A stretch of 59,410 bases of DNA. Origin: Pseudomonadota bacterium (GTDB taxonomy: Bacteria; Pseudomonadota; Gammaproteobacteria; Burkholderiales; SG8-39). A model generated the notes under the pieces. The model did not search any database and had not been told where the DNA came from. It saw only the letters and a program-made list of their open reading frames with translations. Made by a program: the position numbers and the translations under genes. The DNA lies in the NCBI GenBank assembly GCA_027624175.1, contig JAQBXT010000007.1, forward strand, positions 1 to 59,410, given 5' to 3'. Positions 40,384-49,434 of this stretch are shown in pieces. The stretch's first letter is position 1, and every line of letters starts with the position of its first letter.

Positions 40384-41328
40384 TCATGGCTGTCGCAGGA
40401 TGCCTTCGAGCGTGTCGCGGTAGATCTGCACCCGCGCGCCACCCAGTGCCACCGCGCGCCGCGCGGCGGCGAGCGCTTCGTCGCGGGAGCCCAGCTCGTA
40501 CAGGGCTTGCGCCAGATTGTTCCATGCATCGGCCGACGCAGGGTGATCGAACGTTGCGCGCAGATAAGCCGCCGCCGCCCCGGGCAGATCGCGCATCGCA
40601 TAGCTGGCGTTGCCCAATCCGATTTGCGCGGTGGCGCTTCCAGGCCAGCGCGCGAGTGCGCGCGCATAGCCCGTGTGTGCCTCCGCAGGCGCGACCCGCT
40701 CCAGCGCTGCGAGAGCGGCGATGAACGATGCCTCAGTGGCAGTGACCGGCAGGCGATCCGCCGGCAACGCAAGCATCGCCCAGTGGCCGCTTCTCGCCCA
40801 GGTGTGCTCGAAGGTGTCGAGCGACATCGTCTCGCGGCGCGTCACCCCGGAGCGCAATACGATCTCCCGCGCATCCAGGTCGTAGCCGATGGCCACTGCG
40901 TAGTGCCATTGCGGCGCCCAGCTCAAGGCCAGGTTCTGGAGCACGACCACGGGGCTGCCCGCCGCAATTTCGCGCAGCAGGTCCTCCAGGCGCGGTGCAA
41001 GCGGATAGGCAACAAGTCGGTGGCGCCGGGTAGTGGCCAGCATTTCCGCCTGCAGCGAACCCTTGCGCCCGGGCAGGAACACCTGTGGCAGCAGTGATTC
41101 CGGCGTCGCTTCGCGCCCGGCATAAACCAACGCCGCAGCAAGCGAAGCGGGCCCGCACTGGTAGTCCTCCTGCGCGAAGAATGGCACCGCGATGATTTCG
41201 GCCTTGTCGGCCAACCCGGCGGGGCGCCGCTCCACCAGGCTGGAGACCTGGGGCGCGGCGCAACCCGCCAACAGCGCCACCGCCAAAACCAAAACCCCCG
41301 CCGCAGCGGGGGCCGCGCGGCGCCGCAC
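40384..41328 (-). CDS. PA2778-family cysteine peptidase (C39-like) with TPR tail
   Basis: A 314-residue lipoprotein (lipobox LLAGC, Cys23). The peptidase domain has the catalytic Cys58 in DYQCGPASLAAAL and His142 in PQWHYAVAIGYD, with an Asp in the same segment. From about 205 a TPR-like region follows (AQIGLGNASYAMRDLPGAAAAYLRA, WNNLAQALYELGSRDEALAAARRAV). The PA2778/PA2779 pair is conserved in proteobacteria, and its substrate is not established. It lies 5 bp downstream of the PA2779-like gene. Confidence 0.88.
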   Translation of the reverse strand: MRRRAAPAAAGVLVLAVALLAGCAAPQVSSLVERRPAGLADKAEIIAVPFFAQEDYQCGPASLAAALVYAGREATPESLLPQVFLPGRKGSLQAEMLATTRRHRLVAYPLAPRLEDLLREIAAGSPVVVLQNLALSWAPQWHYAVAIGYDLDAREIVLRSGVTRRETMSLDTFEHTWARSGHWAMLALPADRLPVTATEASFIAALAALERVAPAEAHTGYARALARWPGSATAQIGLGNASYAMRDLPGAAAAYLRATFDHPASADAWNNLAQALYELGSRDEALAAARRAVALGGARVQIYRDTLEGILRQP

Positions 41329-41333
41329 TGCGA

Positions 41334-41714
41334 TCAGCGCGTCGAGCGCGTGAACGGGAAGATCTTCGTGTAGCCCATGATATCGGTGGCCAGAAGCACC
41401 AGGAAGACCAGAACCGCTGCGCCGAGCAGGTCACCGCCCGCGGGCAGTTCGTCCATTTGCGCGGCGAGCTGCGCGGCCTCCGTATCCGAGAGCGCTGCAA
41501 CCCTGGCCTTGGCGTCCGTCGCGTCCACCCCCAGCGACTCCAGGCGCGCACGCACATCGCTGCGCTCGAGCAGGCTCGCGAGTCGCTCGCGCTCCACGCC
41601 CGCCACCACCGTGTCGGTGCCTACAATCCCGGCCAGCGCAGGCAGGGGCGCAGTGAGTCCACCCATGCAAACGATCAGCAAACCAGCCATCACGCGACGA
41701 AAGCGGATTGTCAT
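41334..41714 (-). CDS. PA2779-family small membrane protein
   Basis: A 126-residue protein with a signal peptide (RVMAGLLIVCMGGLTAPLPALA), a charged helical region (VERERLASLLERSDVRARLESLGVD), and a C-terminal transmembrane helix (AAVLVFLVLLATDIMGYTKIFPF). The conserved LxSLGVDxxxAxxRVAALSDxE pattern identifies the family. It is always next to a PA2778-type peptidase, so it may be its substrate or membrane partner; this is inferred. A perfect AGACTAGTCT palindrome (41750-41759) lies 36 bp upstream. Confidence 0.86.
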   Translation of the reverse strand: MTIRFRRVMAGLLIVCMGGLTAPLPALAGIVGTDTVVAGVERERLASLLERSDVRARLESLGVDATDAKARVAALSDTEAAQLAAQMDELPAGGDLLGAAVLVFLVLLATDIMGYTKIFPFTRSTR

Positions 41715-41749
41715 TGTTCGATTCTCCTTTGTGGACTGCAGATCAAAGA

Positions 41750-41759
41750 AGACTAGTCT
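41750..41759. promoter_or_regulatory. Palindrome AGACTAGTCT between PA2779-like and DUF924 genes
   Basis: A perfect 10-bp palindrome in the divergent spacer, 36 bp from one start and 61 bp from the other. A possible operator. No matching second copy was noticed. Confidence 0.25.
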
Positions 41760-41819
41760 GTGCTCGCAGGTTGCGTCAACTGCAGCCTGTCGGCCATTCA
41801 CGACAACATGGTGCACCGG

Positions 41820-42362
41820 ATGAGCGACCCCAACGCAGCTGATGTCCTGCGCTTCTGGTTTGAGGAGCACCCGAAGGATTGGTTCGTGAAAAACCCGGAC
41901 TTCGACGCGCAGATCCGGACCCGGTTCCTTGCGCTGCACGAGGCGGCGGCCGCGGGCCGGTGCGCACATTGGACGGACGAGCCGCGCAGCTGCCTCGCAC
42001 TCATCATCCTGCTCGACCAGTTCCCGCGCAACATGTTCCGCGGCGAGGCGCGCGCCTTCGCGACGGACCCCCAGGCGCGCGCAGCGACCCGCGAGATCCT
42101 GGGGCGGGGCTGGGACCGGCAGATGACGCAATCAGAGCGGTTGTTTGCCTACCTGCCGTTCGAGCATAGCGAGTCGCTGGCGGACCAGGTTCTTTCGTGC
42201 GAACTGATGAAGGATTTCGATGCTGACCAGTTGCGCTACGCGATCCGGCACCGCGAGATCATCGAGCGATTCGGCAGGTTCCCGCACCGCAACGGCGTTC
42301 TCGGCCGCGAAAGTACTGCGGCCGAGATCGAGTTTCTGGCGCAGCCCGGGTCAGGGTTCTGA
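41820..42362 (+). CDS. DUF924 family protein
   Basis: A 180-residue all-helical protein of the DUF924 family (COG3803). Signatures are [47 protein letters not shown] and [22 protein letters not shown]. The fold is TPR-like and the function is unknown. ATG 41820 is preferred to the longer frame as it starts five residues before the conserved block. It converges on ilvD with a 12-bp overlap. Confidence 0.9.
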   Translation: MSDPNAADVLRFWFEEHPKDWFVKNPDFDAQIRTRFLALHEAAAAGRCAHWTDEPRSCLALIILLDQFPRNMFRGEARAFATDPQARAATREILGRGWDRQMTQSERLFAYLPFEHSESLADQVLSCELMKDFDADQLRYAIRHREIIERFGRFPHRNGVLGRESTAAEIEFLAQPGSGF

Positions 42363-44036
42363 GCCGTCGGTGATCGCGCCCTTGGACGCAGTGCTCACCA
42401 ATTTCATGTACTTGGCCAGCACTCCCATGGTGTAGCGTGGCTTGGGCGCCTTCCATTTCTTCCTGCGCGCCGCGAGTTCTTTCGCCGGCACGTTGAGCTG
42501 CAGGAGCCGCTTTTTCGCGTCGATGGTGATCGAGTCGCGCTCTTTCACCAGCGCGATCGTGCCGCCGACATAGGCCTCCGGCGCGACATGCCCGACCACC
42601 ATGCCCCAGGTTCCCCCAGAAAAACGCCCGTCCGTCAATAGCCCGACCGATTCGCCAAGACCCTGGCCGATCAAAGCAGAAGTAGGCGCTAACATTTCCT
42701 GCATGCCCGGGCCGCCTTTCGGCCCTTCGTAGCGGATCACGATCACGTCCCCCGGCTTGATCCTTTTCGCCATGATTGCCTGCATGCATGCGTGTTCCGA
42801 GTCGAACACGCGCGCCGGGCCAGTCATCACCGGGTTCTTCAGGCCGGTGATCTTGGCGACACAGCCCTCAGGCGCCAGATTGCCCCGCAGGATCGCGAGG
42901 TGTCCTTGCCGGTACATCGGTTTCGACCAGGGCCGGATCACATCCTGGTCGGGTCGTGGTTCGGCCGGAATGTCCCTGAGAAGTTCGGCCATGGTCCTGC
43001 CGTGAATGGTCATGCACTCGCCGTGCAGCACGCCGTTCGCCAGCAGGATCTTCAGCACCTGCGGCACGCCGCCCGCGCGATGCAAATCCACCGCGACATA
43101 GCGTCCCGAGGGCTTCAGGTCGCACAGCACCGGCACCTTGCGGCGCACGCGCTCGAAGTCGTCGATGGTCCACTTCACGCCTGCGGCGGAAGCGATGGCC
43201 AGGTAGTGCAGCACGGCGTTGGTCGAGCCGCCGGTTGCCATCACCAGCGCCACCGCGTTCTCGATGGATTTGCGGGTGATGATGTCGCGCGGCCTGAGAT
43301 TCTTCTTCACCGCCTCGACCAGCACCTGCGCTGATTGCGCAGCGCTGTCGGCCTTTTCCGCGTCCGGCGAAGCCATCTGCGAGGAGCCGAGCAGGCTCAT
43401 GCCCAGCGCCTCGAACGAGGAGGACATGGTGTTCGCAGTGAACATGCCGCCGCAGGCACCGACCGAGGGGCAGGCGTTCTTCTCGATACCGGTGAAGTCC
43501 TCCTGGTTCATCTTTCCGGCGGCAAACGCACCCACCGCCTCGAACGCGGAAACGATGGTCAGATCCTGCCCCTTCCACTTGCCCGGCTTGATGGTTCCGG
43601 CATAGACATAGATCCCCGGCACGTTCATGCGCGCCAGCGCCATCATGCCGCCCGGCATGTTCTTGTCGCAGCCGCCGACCACCAGCGCGCCGTCCATCGC
43701 CTGGCCGTTGACCGAGGTCTCGATCGCGTCGGCGATCACCTCGCGCGACACCAGCGAATACTTCATCGCCTCGGTGCCCATGCCGATGCCATCGGTGATG
43801 GTGGGCACGCCGAACACCTGGGGCTTCGCGCCCGCGGCCTCCAGGGCGGCCATCGCCCGGTCCACCAACGGCTGGATGCCGGCGTTGCAGGGATTCATGG
43901 TGGAGTGGCCGTTGGCCACGCCGACGATGGGCTTGTCGAAATCCCCGTCCTTGAAGCCCACGGCGCGCAGCATCGCGCGGTTGGGCGAGCGCGCCACGCC
44001 CTGCGTGATGAGTTTGGAGCGGCGGTTGTCGGCCAT
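42351..44036 (-). CDS. ilvD: Dihydroxy-acid dehydratase
   Basis: A 561-residue Fe-S dehydratase in valine, isoleucine and CoA-precursor synthesis. Cluster and Mg ligands are in [24 protein letters not shown] and [17 protein letters not shown]. The C-terminal [21 protein letters not shown] holds the catalytic Ser loop. [18 protein letters not shown] at the ATG 44036 fits family N-termini. It diverges from lgt. Confidence 0.96.
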   Translation of the reverse strand: MADNRRSKLITQGVARSPNRAMLRAVGFKDGDFDKPIVGVANGHSTMNPCNAGIQPLVDRAMAALEAAGAKPQVFGVPTITDGIGMGTEAMKYSLVSREVIADAIETSVNGQAMDGALVVGGCDKNMPGGMMALARMNVPGIYVYAGTIKPGKWKGQDLTIVSAFEAVGAFAAGKMNQEDFTGIEKNACPSVGACGGMFTANTMSSSFEALGMSLLGSSQMASPDAEKADSAAQSAQVLVEAVKKNLRPRDIITRKSIENAVALVMATGGSTNAVLHYLAIASAAGVKWTIDDFERVRRKVPVLCDLKPSGRYVAVDLHRAGGVPQVLKILLANGVLHGECMTIHGRTMAELLRDIPAEPRPDQDVIRPWSKPMYRQGHLAILRGNLAPEGCVAKITGLKNPVMTGPARVFDSEHACMQAIMAKRIKPGDVIVIRYEGPKGGPGMQEMLAPTSALIGQGLGESVGLLTDGRFSGGTWGMVVGHVAPEAYVGGTIALVKERDSITIDAKKRLLQLNVPAKELAARRKKWKAPKPRYTMGVLAKYMKLVSTASKGAITDGSEP

Positions 44037-44073
44037 GCTGAATTTCCCCCGGAAGTAGAATGCAAATTCTACC

Positions 44074-44850
44074 GTGCTGATCCACCCTAATTTCGACCCG
44101 ATCGCGATCTCCATCGGCCCGCTGGCCGTGCGCTGGTACGGGCTCATGTACCTGGCGGCCTTCGGCATGCTGTGGTGGCTGGGCCGGCGGCGGATCGCGC
44201 GCGGCGCAGCGCCCATCACAAGCCAGCAGTTCGACGACCTGATCTTCCTCGGCGTGCTTGGCACCATCCTTGGCGGACGCTTGGGCTACGTGCTGTTCTA
44301 CAAGCCGGCGTACTACGCCGCGCATCCGCTGGACATCTTCGCCATCTGGCAGGGCGGCATGGCGTTCCACGGCGGCTTTCTCGGGGTCATCGCCGCGGGC
44401 GCCTTTTTCGCGTGGAGGCAGCGCCTGGACTGGTGGCGCTTGGTGGACTTCATCGTGCCGCTCGTGCCGCCGGGCCTCGCCGCCGGGCGTCTGGGCAATT
44501 TCATCAATGGCGAATTGTGGGGCCGGGTCACCGACGCGCCCTGGGGCATGGTGTTTCGTAACGCCGGCGCCCTGCCGCGCCATCCGTCCCAGCTTTACCA
44601 GTTCGCGTTGGAAGGGGTGCTGCTGTTCGTGCTGCTGTGGTGGTACTCATCGAAACCCAGGCCGCGCGGCGCAGTGTCGGCCCTGTTCCTCATCGGCTAC
44701 GGCGCGTTCCGTTTCCTCGCCGAATACGCGCGCGAGCCCGATGACTTCCTGGGGCTGCTCGCGCTCGACCTGTCGATGGGCCAATGGCTCAGCCTGCCGA
44801 TGATCGCTGCGGGAATATTGCTTTTCCTGTGGAGTCAAAAGCAACGATGA
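44074..44850 (+). CDS. lgt: Phosphatidylglycerol--prolipoprotein diacylglyceryl transferase
   Basis: A 258-residue inner-membrane enzyme that adds diacylglycerol to lipobox cysteines, as needed for LptM, LivK and the other lipoproteins here. Seven hydrophobic segments; catalytic blocks are [33 protein letters not shown] and [14 protein letters not shown]. The start is GTG at 44074. The thioredoxin-fold gene follows with ATGA overlap. Confidence 0.95.
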   Translation: MLIHPNFDPIAISIGPLAVRWYGLMYLAAFGMLWWLGRRRIARGAAPITSQQFDDLIFLGVLGTILGGRLGYVLFYKPAYYAAHPLDIFAIWQGGMAFHGGFLGVIAAGAFFAWRQRLDWWRLVDFIVPLVPPGLAAGRLGNFINGELWGRVTDAPWGMVFRNAGALPRHPSQLYQFALEGVLLFVLLWWYSSKPRPRGAVSALFLIGYGAFRFLAEYAREPDDFLGLLALDLSMGQWLSLPMIAAGILLFLWSQKQR

Positions 44851-45806
44851 AATGGCTCAACTTGCTGCTGCTCACACCCGCGCTCTGGGCGCAGGCGCAG
44901 GCGCCGAACCCCCACGCCACCAACATCCCCGCCTGGTTCAGCGAGACCTTGCTCGAAATCCCGGAGGAAGCGCGTGAGGCGGCGCGCGACGGCAAGCGCC
45001 TGATGCTGTACTTCGGCCAGGACGGCTGTCCCTACTGCACACAGCTGATGCAGACCAACTTCACGCAGCGCGCGATCGTGGACAAGACGCGCAAGCACTT
45101 CGTCGCCATCGCGCTGAACATCTGGGGCGATCGCGAGGTGCAGTGGACCGACGGGCGCCGCATGAGCGAGAAGGAACTGACGCGCGCACTGAAGGTGCAG
45201 TACACCCCGACGCTGCTGTTCCTGGACGAAAAAGGCGCGCTCGCAGTGCGCCTGAACGGCTACTACCCGCCGCACCGCTTCAGCGCAGCGCTCGACTTTG
45301 CGGCTGGCATTGCAGGCCAAGGCCAGCGTTTCGAGGACTACATGAGGGCCGCGGTGAAGGAATCCGCAAGTCCGTCATTGCACGACCAGCCCTTTTTCCG
45401 CAAGCCGCCGGTGGACCTGACCCGCACGAAACCGGTCGCCCTGCTGTTCGAGACTCCCCATTGCGCGGGCTGCGACGAGCTGCACCGCGAGGGATTCAAT
45501 CGCCCGGAAGTGCGCAGGCTGCTCGAGCGCTTCGATGTGTACCGATTGACGCTCGACGAGCGCCGCGATGCGCAGGCGACCTGGGCGTCCGAATTGCGCG
45601 TCGCGTATACGCCGAGCATGGTGTTCTTCGACGGCGGCAGGGAAGTGTTCCGCATCGAGGCCTACCTGCGGCCGTTCCATTTCGCATCGGCGCTCGAGTA
45701 CGTGGCGAGCGGCGCCTACCGCAGCGAGCCGTCGTTCCAGCGCTATATCCAGGGACGCGCGGAGCGGCTGCGACTGCGCGGCACTGCGGTGGAGCTGTGG
45801 AAGTAG
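44847..45806 (+). CDS. Exported protein with two thioredoxin-fold domains
   Basis: A 319-residue protein with a signal peptide ([19 protein letters not shown]). Domain 1 has C61-P-Y-C64 ([13 protein letters not shown]) and cis-Pro YTPTLLF. Domain 2 has C206-A-G-C209 ([10 protein letters not shown]) and YTPSMVFF. SoxW- and DsbC-like periplasmic thiol enzymes share such folds; two complete redox motifs in one chain is less common. It is coupled to lgt by ATGA. It probably reduces periplasmic thiols, perhaps fed by the DsbD of this window; that link is inferred. Confidence 0.85.
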   Translation: MKWLNLLLLTPALWAQAQAPNPHATNIPAWFSETLLEIPEEAREAARDGKRLMLYFGQDGCPYCTQLMQTNFTQRAIVDKTRKHFVAIALNIWGDREVQWTDGRRMSEKELTRALKVQYTPTLLFLDEKGALAVRLNGYYPPHRFSAALDFAAGIAGQGQRFEDYMRAAVKESASPSLHDQPFFRKPPVDLTRTKPVALLFETPHCAGCDELHREGFNRPEVRRLLERFDVYRLTLDERRDAQATWASELRVAYTPSMVFFDGGREVFRIEAYLRPFHFASALEYVASGAYRSEPSFQRYIQGRAERLRLRGTAVELWK

Positions 45807-45807
45807 G

Positions 45808-48660
45808 CTAGGTTGCGAGCGCGCGCTCGAGGATGCGCGCCACGTGCTGCGCGCGCCGCTCGGTGCCGTCGGCGATCTGGTGCCGGCAACTGGTGCCGTC
45901 GGCGACGATCAGGGTCTCCGCGCCGGCCTGCCGCACTGCGGGCAGCAAGTCCAGTTCGGCCATCTTCATCGACGCCTCGTAGTGCTCGGCCTCGTAGCCA
46001 AAGCTGCCGGCCATGCCGCAGCAACTGGCCTCGACGCTCGTCACCTTCAGGTCCGGCACCAGCCCGAGCACACGTTCCACCGCCCCCATTGCCCCAAACG
46101 CCTTCTGGTGACAGTGCCCGTGCAGCAGCGCCTCCTGCGCCAGGGGTTTGAGCTTGAGCTGCAGTGTGCCCGCGTCCGCTTCGCGCGCGAGGAATTCTTC
46201 GAACATGACCGCCTTGGCGGCCAGTGCTTTCGCCTCCGGCAGCATCACCGTGTACTCGTCGCGCAGGGTGAACAGGCACGAGGGCTCCAGACCGATGATC
46301 GGGACATCGTGCTCCAGCCAGGGCTTGAGCGCATCGAGCACGCGGCGCGCCTCGTGCCGCGCTTCGTTGACCAGCCCGACCGAGAGGAAAGTACGTCCGC
46401 AGCACAGGGGCCGCTCGCCGATCTCCGGCTGCGCCACGTGCACGCGAAAGCCGGCGGCCTCGAGCACGCGGATCGCGGCGCGCGCATTCTCGGGCTCGAA
46501 GTAACGGTTGAAGGTGTCCACCAGCAGCACGACTTCGCGGCTGCCGCGCTTGGGCCAGACGCGGTCCACGAAGAACTGCGAGCGCCAGGCGGGCATCTGG
46601 CGCTGCGAGGTGAATCCCAGCAGGGGCCTGAGCCAGCGCGACGCGAGGTTGGCGAGCGGCGCCGCGCGCGCCGCCCACAGCGCGTAGCGCGGCAGCCAGG
46701 CGATCGCGCGCTCGCGCAGCGTCAGCCCGTGGCGCCCCCGGTACTGCGCAAGGAACTCGATCTTCATGCGCGCCATGTCCACGCCGGTGGGGCATTCGCG
46801 CTTGCAGCCCTTGCAGGACACGCACAGGTCGAGCGCTTCCTTGACCGCCGCGTCCGGCCGCGGCCCGAGCTGCCCGGAAAGTGCGAGGCGCAAGGTGTTG
46901 GCGCGGCCGCGCGTGAGGTGCGTTTCGTCGCCGGTGGCGCGAAAGGACGGGCACATGGTGCCGGCGTCGAATTTGCGGCAATGGCCGTTGTTGTTGCACA
47001 TCTCCACGGCCTTGTCGAAGCCGCCCCATTCGCTCCAGTCGAGGGCCGCAGGCGGCGGGCTCGCTGCATAGCCGGGCTTGAAGCGAAACAGCGACGCGTC
47101 GTCCATTTTCGGCGGATCGACGATCTTGCCGGGGTTCATCAAACCCTGGGGATCGAGCCAGGACTTGATCTCGCCCAGGCACGCGGTAAGGCGCGGCCCG
47201 AAGAATGGCGCGATCCATTCCGAGCGCACCAGGCCGTCGCCGTGCTCGCCGGAATAGGCGCCCTTGTACTGCTTGACCAGGGCGCTGGCTTCCTCGGCGA
47301 TGGCGCGCATCTTGGCCGCGCCGTCGCGCCGCATGTCGAGGATCGGCCGCACATGCAGCGTGCCGACGGAGGCGTGCGCGTACCAGGTGCCGCGCGTGCC
47401 GTGCTTTTCGAATACTTGCGTCAGGCGGTCGGTGTACTCGGCGAGGTGCTCGAGCGGCACCGCGCAGTCCTCGATGAAGGACACCGGCTTGCCGTCGCCT
47501 TTCATCGACATCATGATGTTGAGGCCCGCCTTGCGCACCTCCCACAGGTCTTTCTGCGACCTGACATCCGTCAGCTCGACCACGCTGCCGGGCAGGCCGA
47601 GGTCACCCATCAATTGCACCAGTTGGCGCAGCTTGGCGAGCTGCGCCGCCTGGTCTTCGCCGCTGAACTCCACCAGCAGGATGGCGTCGGGCTCGCCGCG
47701 GATCACGGCCTCCACCGTGGGGCGAAAGGCGGCAATCTCGCGCGCCAGGCCGATCATCGTGCGATCCACCAGTTCCACCGCGGACGGCCCGAGCTTGACG
47801 ATGTGCCGGGTCAGGTCCATTGCAGTGTAGAACTTCGGGAAGTGGCATACGCCGAGCACGCGATGCGCGGGCAGCGCACTGAGCTTGAGATGGATGCGCT
47901 CGAACCAGCCGAGCGTGCCTTCGGAACCGACCAGCAGATGCGCCGAGTTCTCGTGCGGCGGGCCGAGATGATCGAGGTTGTAACCGGCGACCTTGCGCAG
48001 CACCTGTGGAAAGCGCGCCGCGATCTCGTCCTTCTCCCGTGCGTAGATCGCGCGCAGCTTCACGTTCAGTTCCGAGTCGTCGCTCATCGGTCCGAAGCGT
48101 CGAGCGATGCCGTCGCTGCCGAGCGCATCGATGGCAAGTACGTTGTGCACCATGTTGCCGTAGGCGATGGAGCGCGAACCGCAGGAATTGTTTCCCGCCA
48201 TGCCGCCCAGCGTCGCCTGCGCGCTGGTGGACACGTCCACCGGGAACCATAGGCCCAGCGCCCGAAGCTGCGCGTTGAGCGCATCGAGCACCAGCCCCGG
48301 CTGTACCACCGCGCGCCGTTCAGCCGCGTCGAGCTCCAGCAGGCGATTGAGGTACTTCGAGCTGTCGATCACCAGCGCGGCGCCCACGGTCTGGCCGCAT
48401 TGCGAGCTGCCGGCGCCGCGCGGCAGCAACGGTACCCCGGCCTGCGCGCCGATGGCGATCGCGGTGCGCGCCGCCTCCTCGGTGCGCGGCACCACGACGC
48501 CGATTGGTTCGACCTGGTAGATCGAGGCGTCGGTGGCGTAGCGTCCGCGCGAGGCGGCGTCGAACAGCACTTCGCCGTCCACCTCGCGCCGCAGGCGCTG
48601 CGCGAGCGCGGGGTCGCCCGGCGTCGCCGTTGCCTGCCTGATCGGGATGCGGGCGCTCAC
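45808..48660 (-). CDS. D-2-hydroxyacid dehydrogenase: FAD-linked oxidase fused to Fe-S oxidoreductase (GlcD-GlcF/YdiJ-like)
   Basis: A 950-residue fusion. FAD_binding_4 covers about 45-230 (GVVVPRTEEAARTAIAIG, LLPRGAGSSQCGQTVG), then the FAD-oxidase C domain. Two 4Fe-4S regions follow (CNNNGHCRKFDAGTMCPSFR near 553; CVSCKGCKRECPTGVD near 614). Two CCG domains end the chain (GERPLCCGRTF, ASCCGMAGSFGYE near 880). Relatives oxidise D-lactate, glycolate or D-2-hydroxyglutarate and pass electrons to the respiratory chain. Adjacent gntR and the glyoxylate-type aminotransferase favour glycolate. Its start overlaps the gntR stop (GTGA). Confidence 0.88.
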   Translation of the reverse strand: MSARIPIRQATATPGDPALAQRLRREVDGEVLFDAASRGRYATDASIYQVEPIGVVVPRTEEAARTAIAIGAQAGVPLLPRGAGSSQCGQTVGAALVIDSSKYLNRLLELDAAERRAVVQPGLVLDALNAQLRALGLWFPVDVSTSAQATLGGMAGNNSCGSRSIAYGNMVHNVLAIDALGSDGIARRFGPMSDDSELNVKLRAIYAREKDEIAARFPQVLRKVAGYNLDHLGPPHENSAHLLVGSEGTLGWFERIHLKLSALPAHRVLGVCHFPKFYTAMDLTRHIVKLGPSAVELVDRTMIGLAREIAAFRPTVEAVIRGEPDAILLVEFSGEDQAAQLAKLRQLVQLMGDLGLPGSVVELTDVRSQKDLWEVRKAGLNIMMSMKGDGKPVSFIEDCAVPLEHLAEYTDRLTQVFEKHGTRGTWYAHASVGTLHVRPILDMRRDGAAKMRAIAEEASALVKQYKGAYSGEHGDGLVRSEWIAPFFGPRLTACLGEIKSWLDPQGLMNPGKIVDPPKMDDASLFRFKPGYAASPPPAALDWSEWGGFDKAVEMCNNNGHCRKFDAGTMCPSFRATGDETHLTRGRANTLRLALSGQLGPRPDAAVKEALDLCVSCKGCKRECPTGVDMARMKIEFLAQYRGRHGLTLRERAIAWLPRYALWAARAAPLANLASRWLRPLLGFTSQRQMPAWRSQFFVDRVWPKRGSREVVLLVDTFNRYFEPENARAAIRVLEAAGFRVHVAQPEIGERPLCCGRTFLSVGLVNEARHEARRVLDALKPWLEHDVPIIGLEPSCLFTLRDEYTVMLPEAKALAAKAVMFEEFLAREADAGTLQLKLKPLAQEALLHGHCHQKAFGAMGAVERVLGLVPDLKVTSVEASCCGMAGSFGYEAEHYEASMKMAELDLLPAVRQAGAETLIVADGTSCRHQIADGTERRAQHVARILERALAT

Positions 48661-49337
48661 GCCGCCTGGCGCGACGGCAGCGCTGCGAGCACGCTGGCGA
48701 GCTTGTGCGCCAAATGATCGGAGAGCAGCGCCTTGATTCGTTTCACGTCCCGCGCGCCGAGCGCGGCGAGGATTTCATCGTGCTCGCGTACCGCTGCGTC
48801 CCAGCGCTCCCTGGACAGGTTGGCCATGTAGCGCGCACGGCGCACGTTGGCGTTCAGCTGGCGGTAAGCGTTGAACAGCATGGTATTGCCGGAGTATTTC
48901 ACGATCTTCAGGTGGATCGCCTGGTTGAACTTGAAGTACCCCGCCAGGTCGCCGCGCGCGTGGTAAGCGAGCATCTCGTAATGCAGCGCCCGGATTTCGT
49001 TCACCTGAGCGTCGGTGGCGTTGATGCAGGCGAGTTCGCCGGCGAGTGCCTCCAGCGCCCCCATCACTACCAGGGATTCCGACAACCGCACTGCGTCCAT
49101 GTGCGAGACGATGGCGCCCCGATTCGGCAGCAACTCGACCAGGCCTTCGGTGGCGAGTACCTTGATGGCCTCACGAAGTGGTGTGCGCGACAGGCCCAGT
49201 TGCACGCTCAGCAGGCGCTCGTTGAGGCGCTCGCCTGGGGCAAGCCGGCCCTGCACGATCAGGTCCCGGAGCCGATCGGTTGCCTCCTCATGGAGGGGCC
49301 GGCGGACGATGGGCGTGGCTTCTTGCAGTTTGGCCAT
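48657..49337 (-). CDS. GntR-family transcriptional regulator, FCD (FadR) subfamily
   Basis: A 226-residue regulator. The winged HTH at about 10-75 contains ATDRLRDLIVQGRLAPGERLNERLLS and LSRTPLREAIKVLATEGLVELLPNRGAIV. The FCD ligand domain follows, with metal His candidates in FNQAIHLKIV and REHDEILAAL. FCD regulators usually repress small-carboxylate catabolism and are relieved by the substrate. It is upstream of the hydroxyacid dehydrogenase on the same strand and divergent from the aminotransferase. The palindrome at 49409-49420 is its probable operator. Confidence 0.92.
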   Translation of the reverse strand: MAKLQEATPIVRRPLHEEATDRLRDLIVQGRLAPGERLNERLLSVQLGLSRTPLREAIKVLATEGLVELLPNRGAIVSHMDAVRLSESLVVMGALEALAGELACINATDAQVNEIRALHYEMLAYHARGDLAGYFKFNQAIHLKIVKYSGNTMLFNAYRQLNANVRRARYMANLSRERWDAAVREHDEILAALGARDVKRIKALLSDHLAHKLASVLAALPSRQAA

Positions 49338-49408
49338 TTTGCATGCAGAATACAAAAAAATAGCCTGACACGCAACTGTAACCCAAACACTGACCTTCGG
49401 AAGTTGGT

Positions 49409-49420
49409 TTTGTATACAAA
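49409..49420. promoter_or_regulatory. Probable GntR/FCD operator TTTGTATACAAA
   Basis: A perfect 12-bp palindrome, 15 bp before the aminotransferase ATG and overlapping its promoter zone. FCD-type regulators bind short TTGTnnACAA-like palindromes, so the fit is good. A half-site-like GAATACAAA lies at 49349-49357, next to the gntR start, which could give autoregulation. Confidence 0.65.
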
Positions 49421-49434
49421 TTGAGGAGACACTC

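Noticed and set aside
40337-40387. 16-codon frame (MSNHLGMPKP...) overlapping the PA2778-like stop by ATGA
   Set aside because: Too short to distinguish from chance; no SD beyond the overlap and no recognisable motif.
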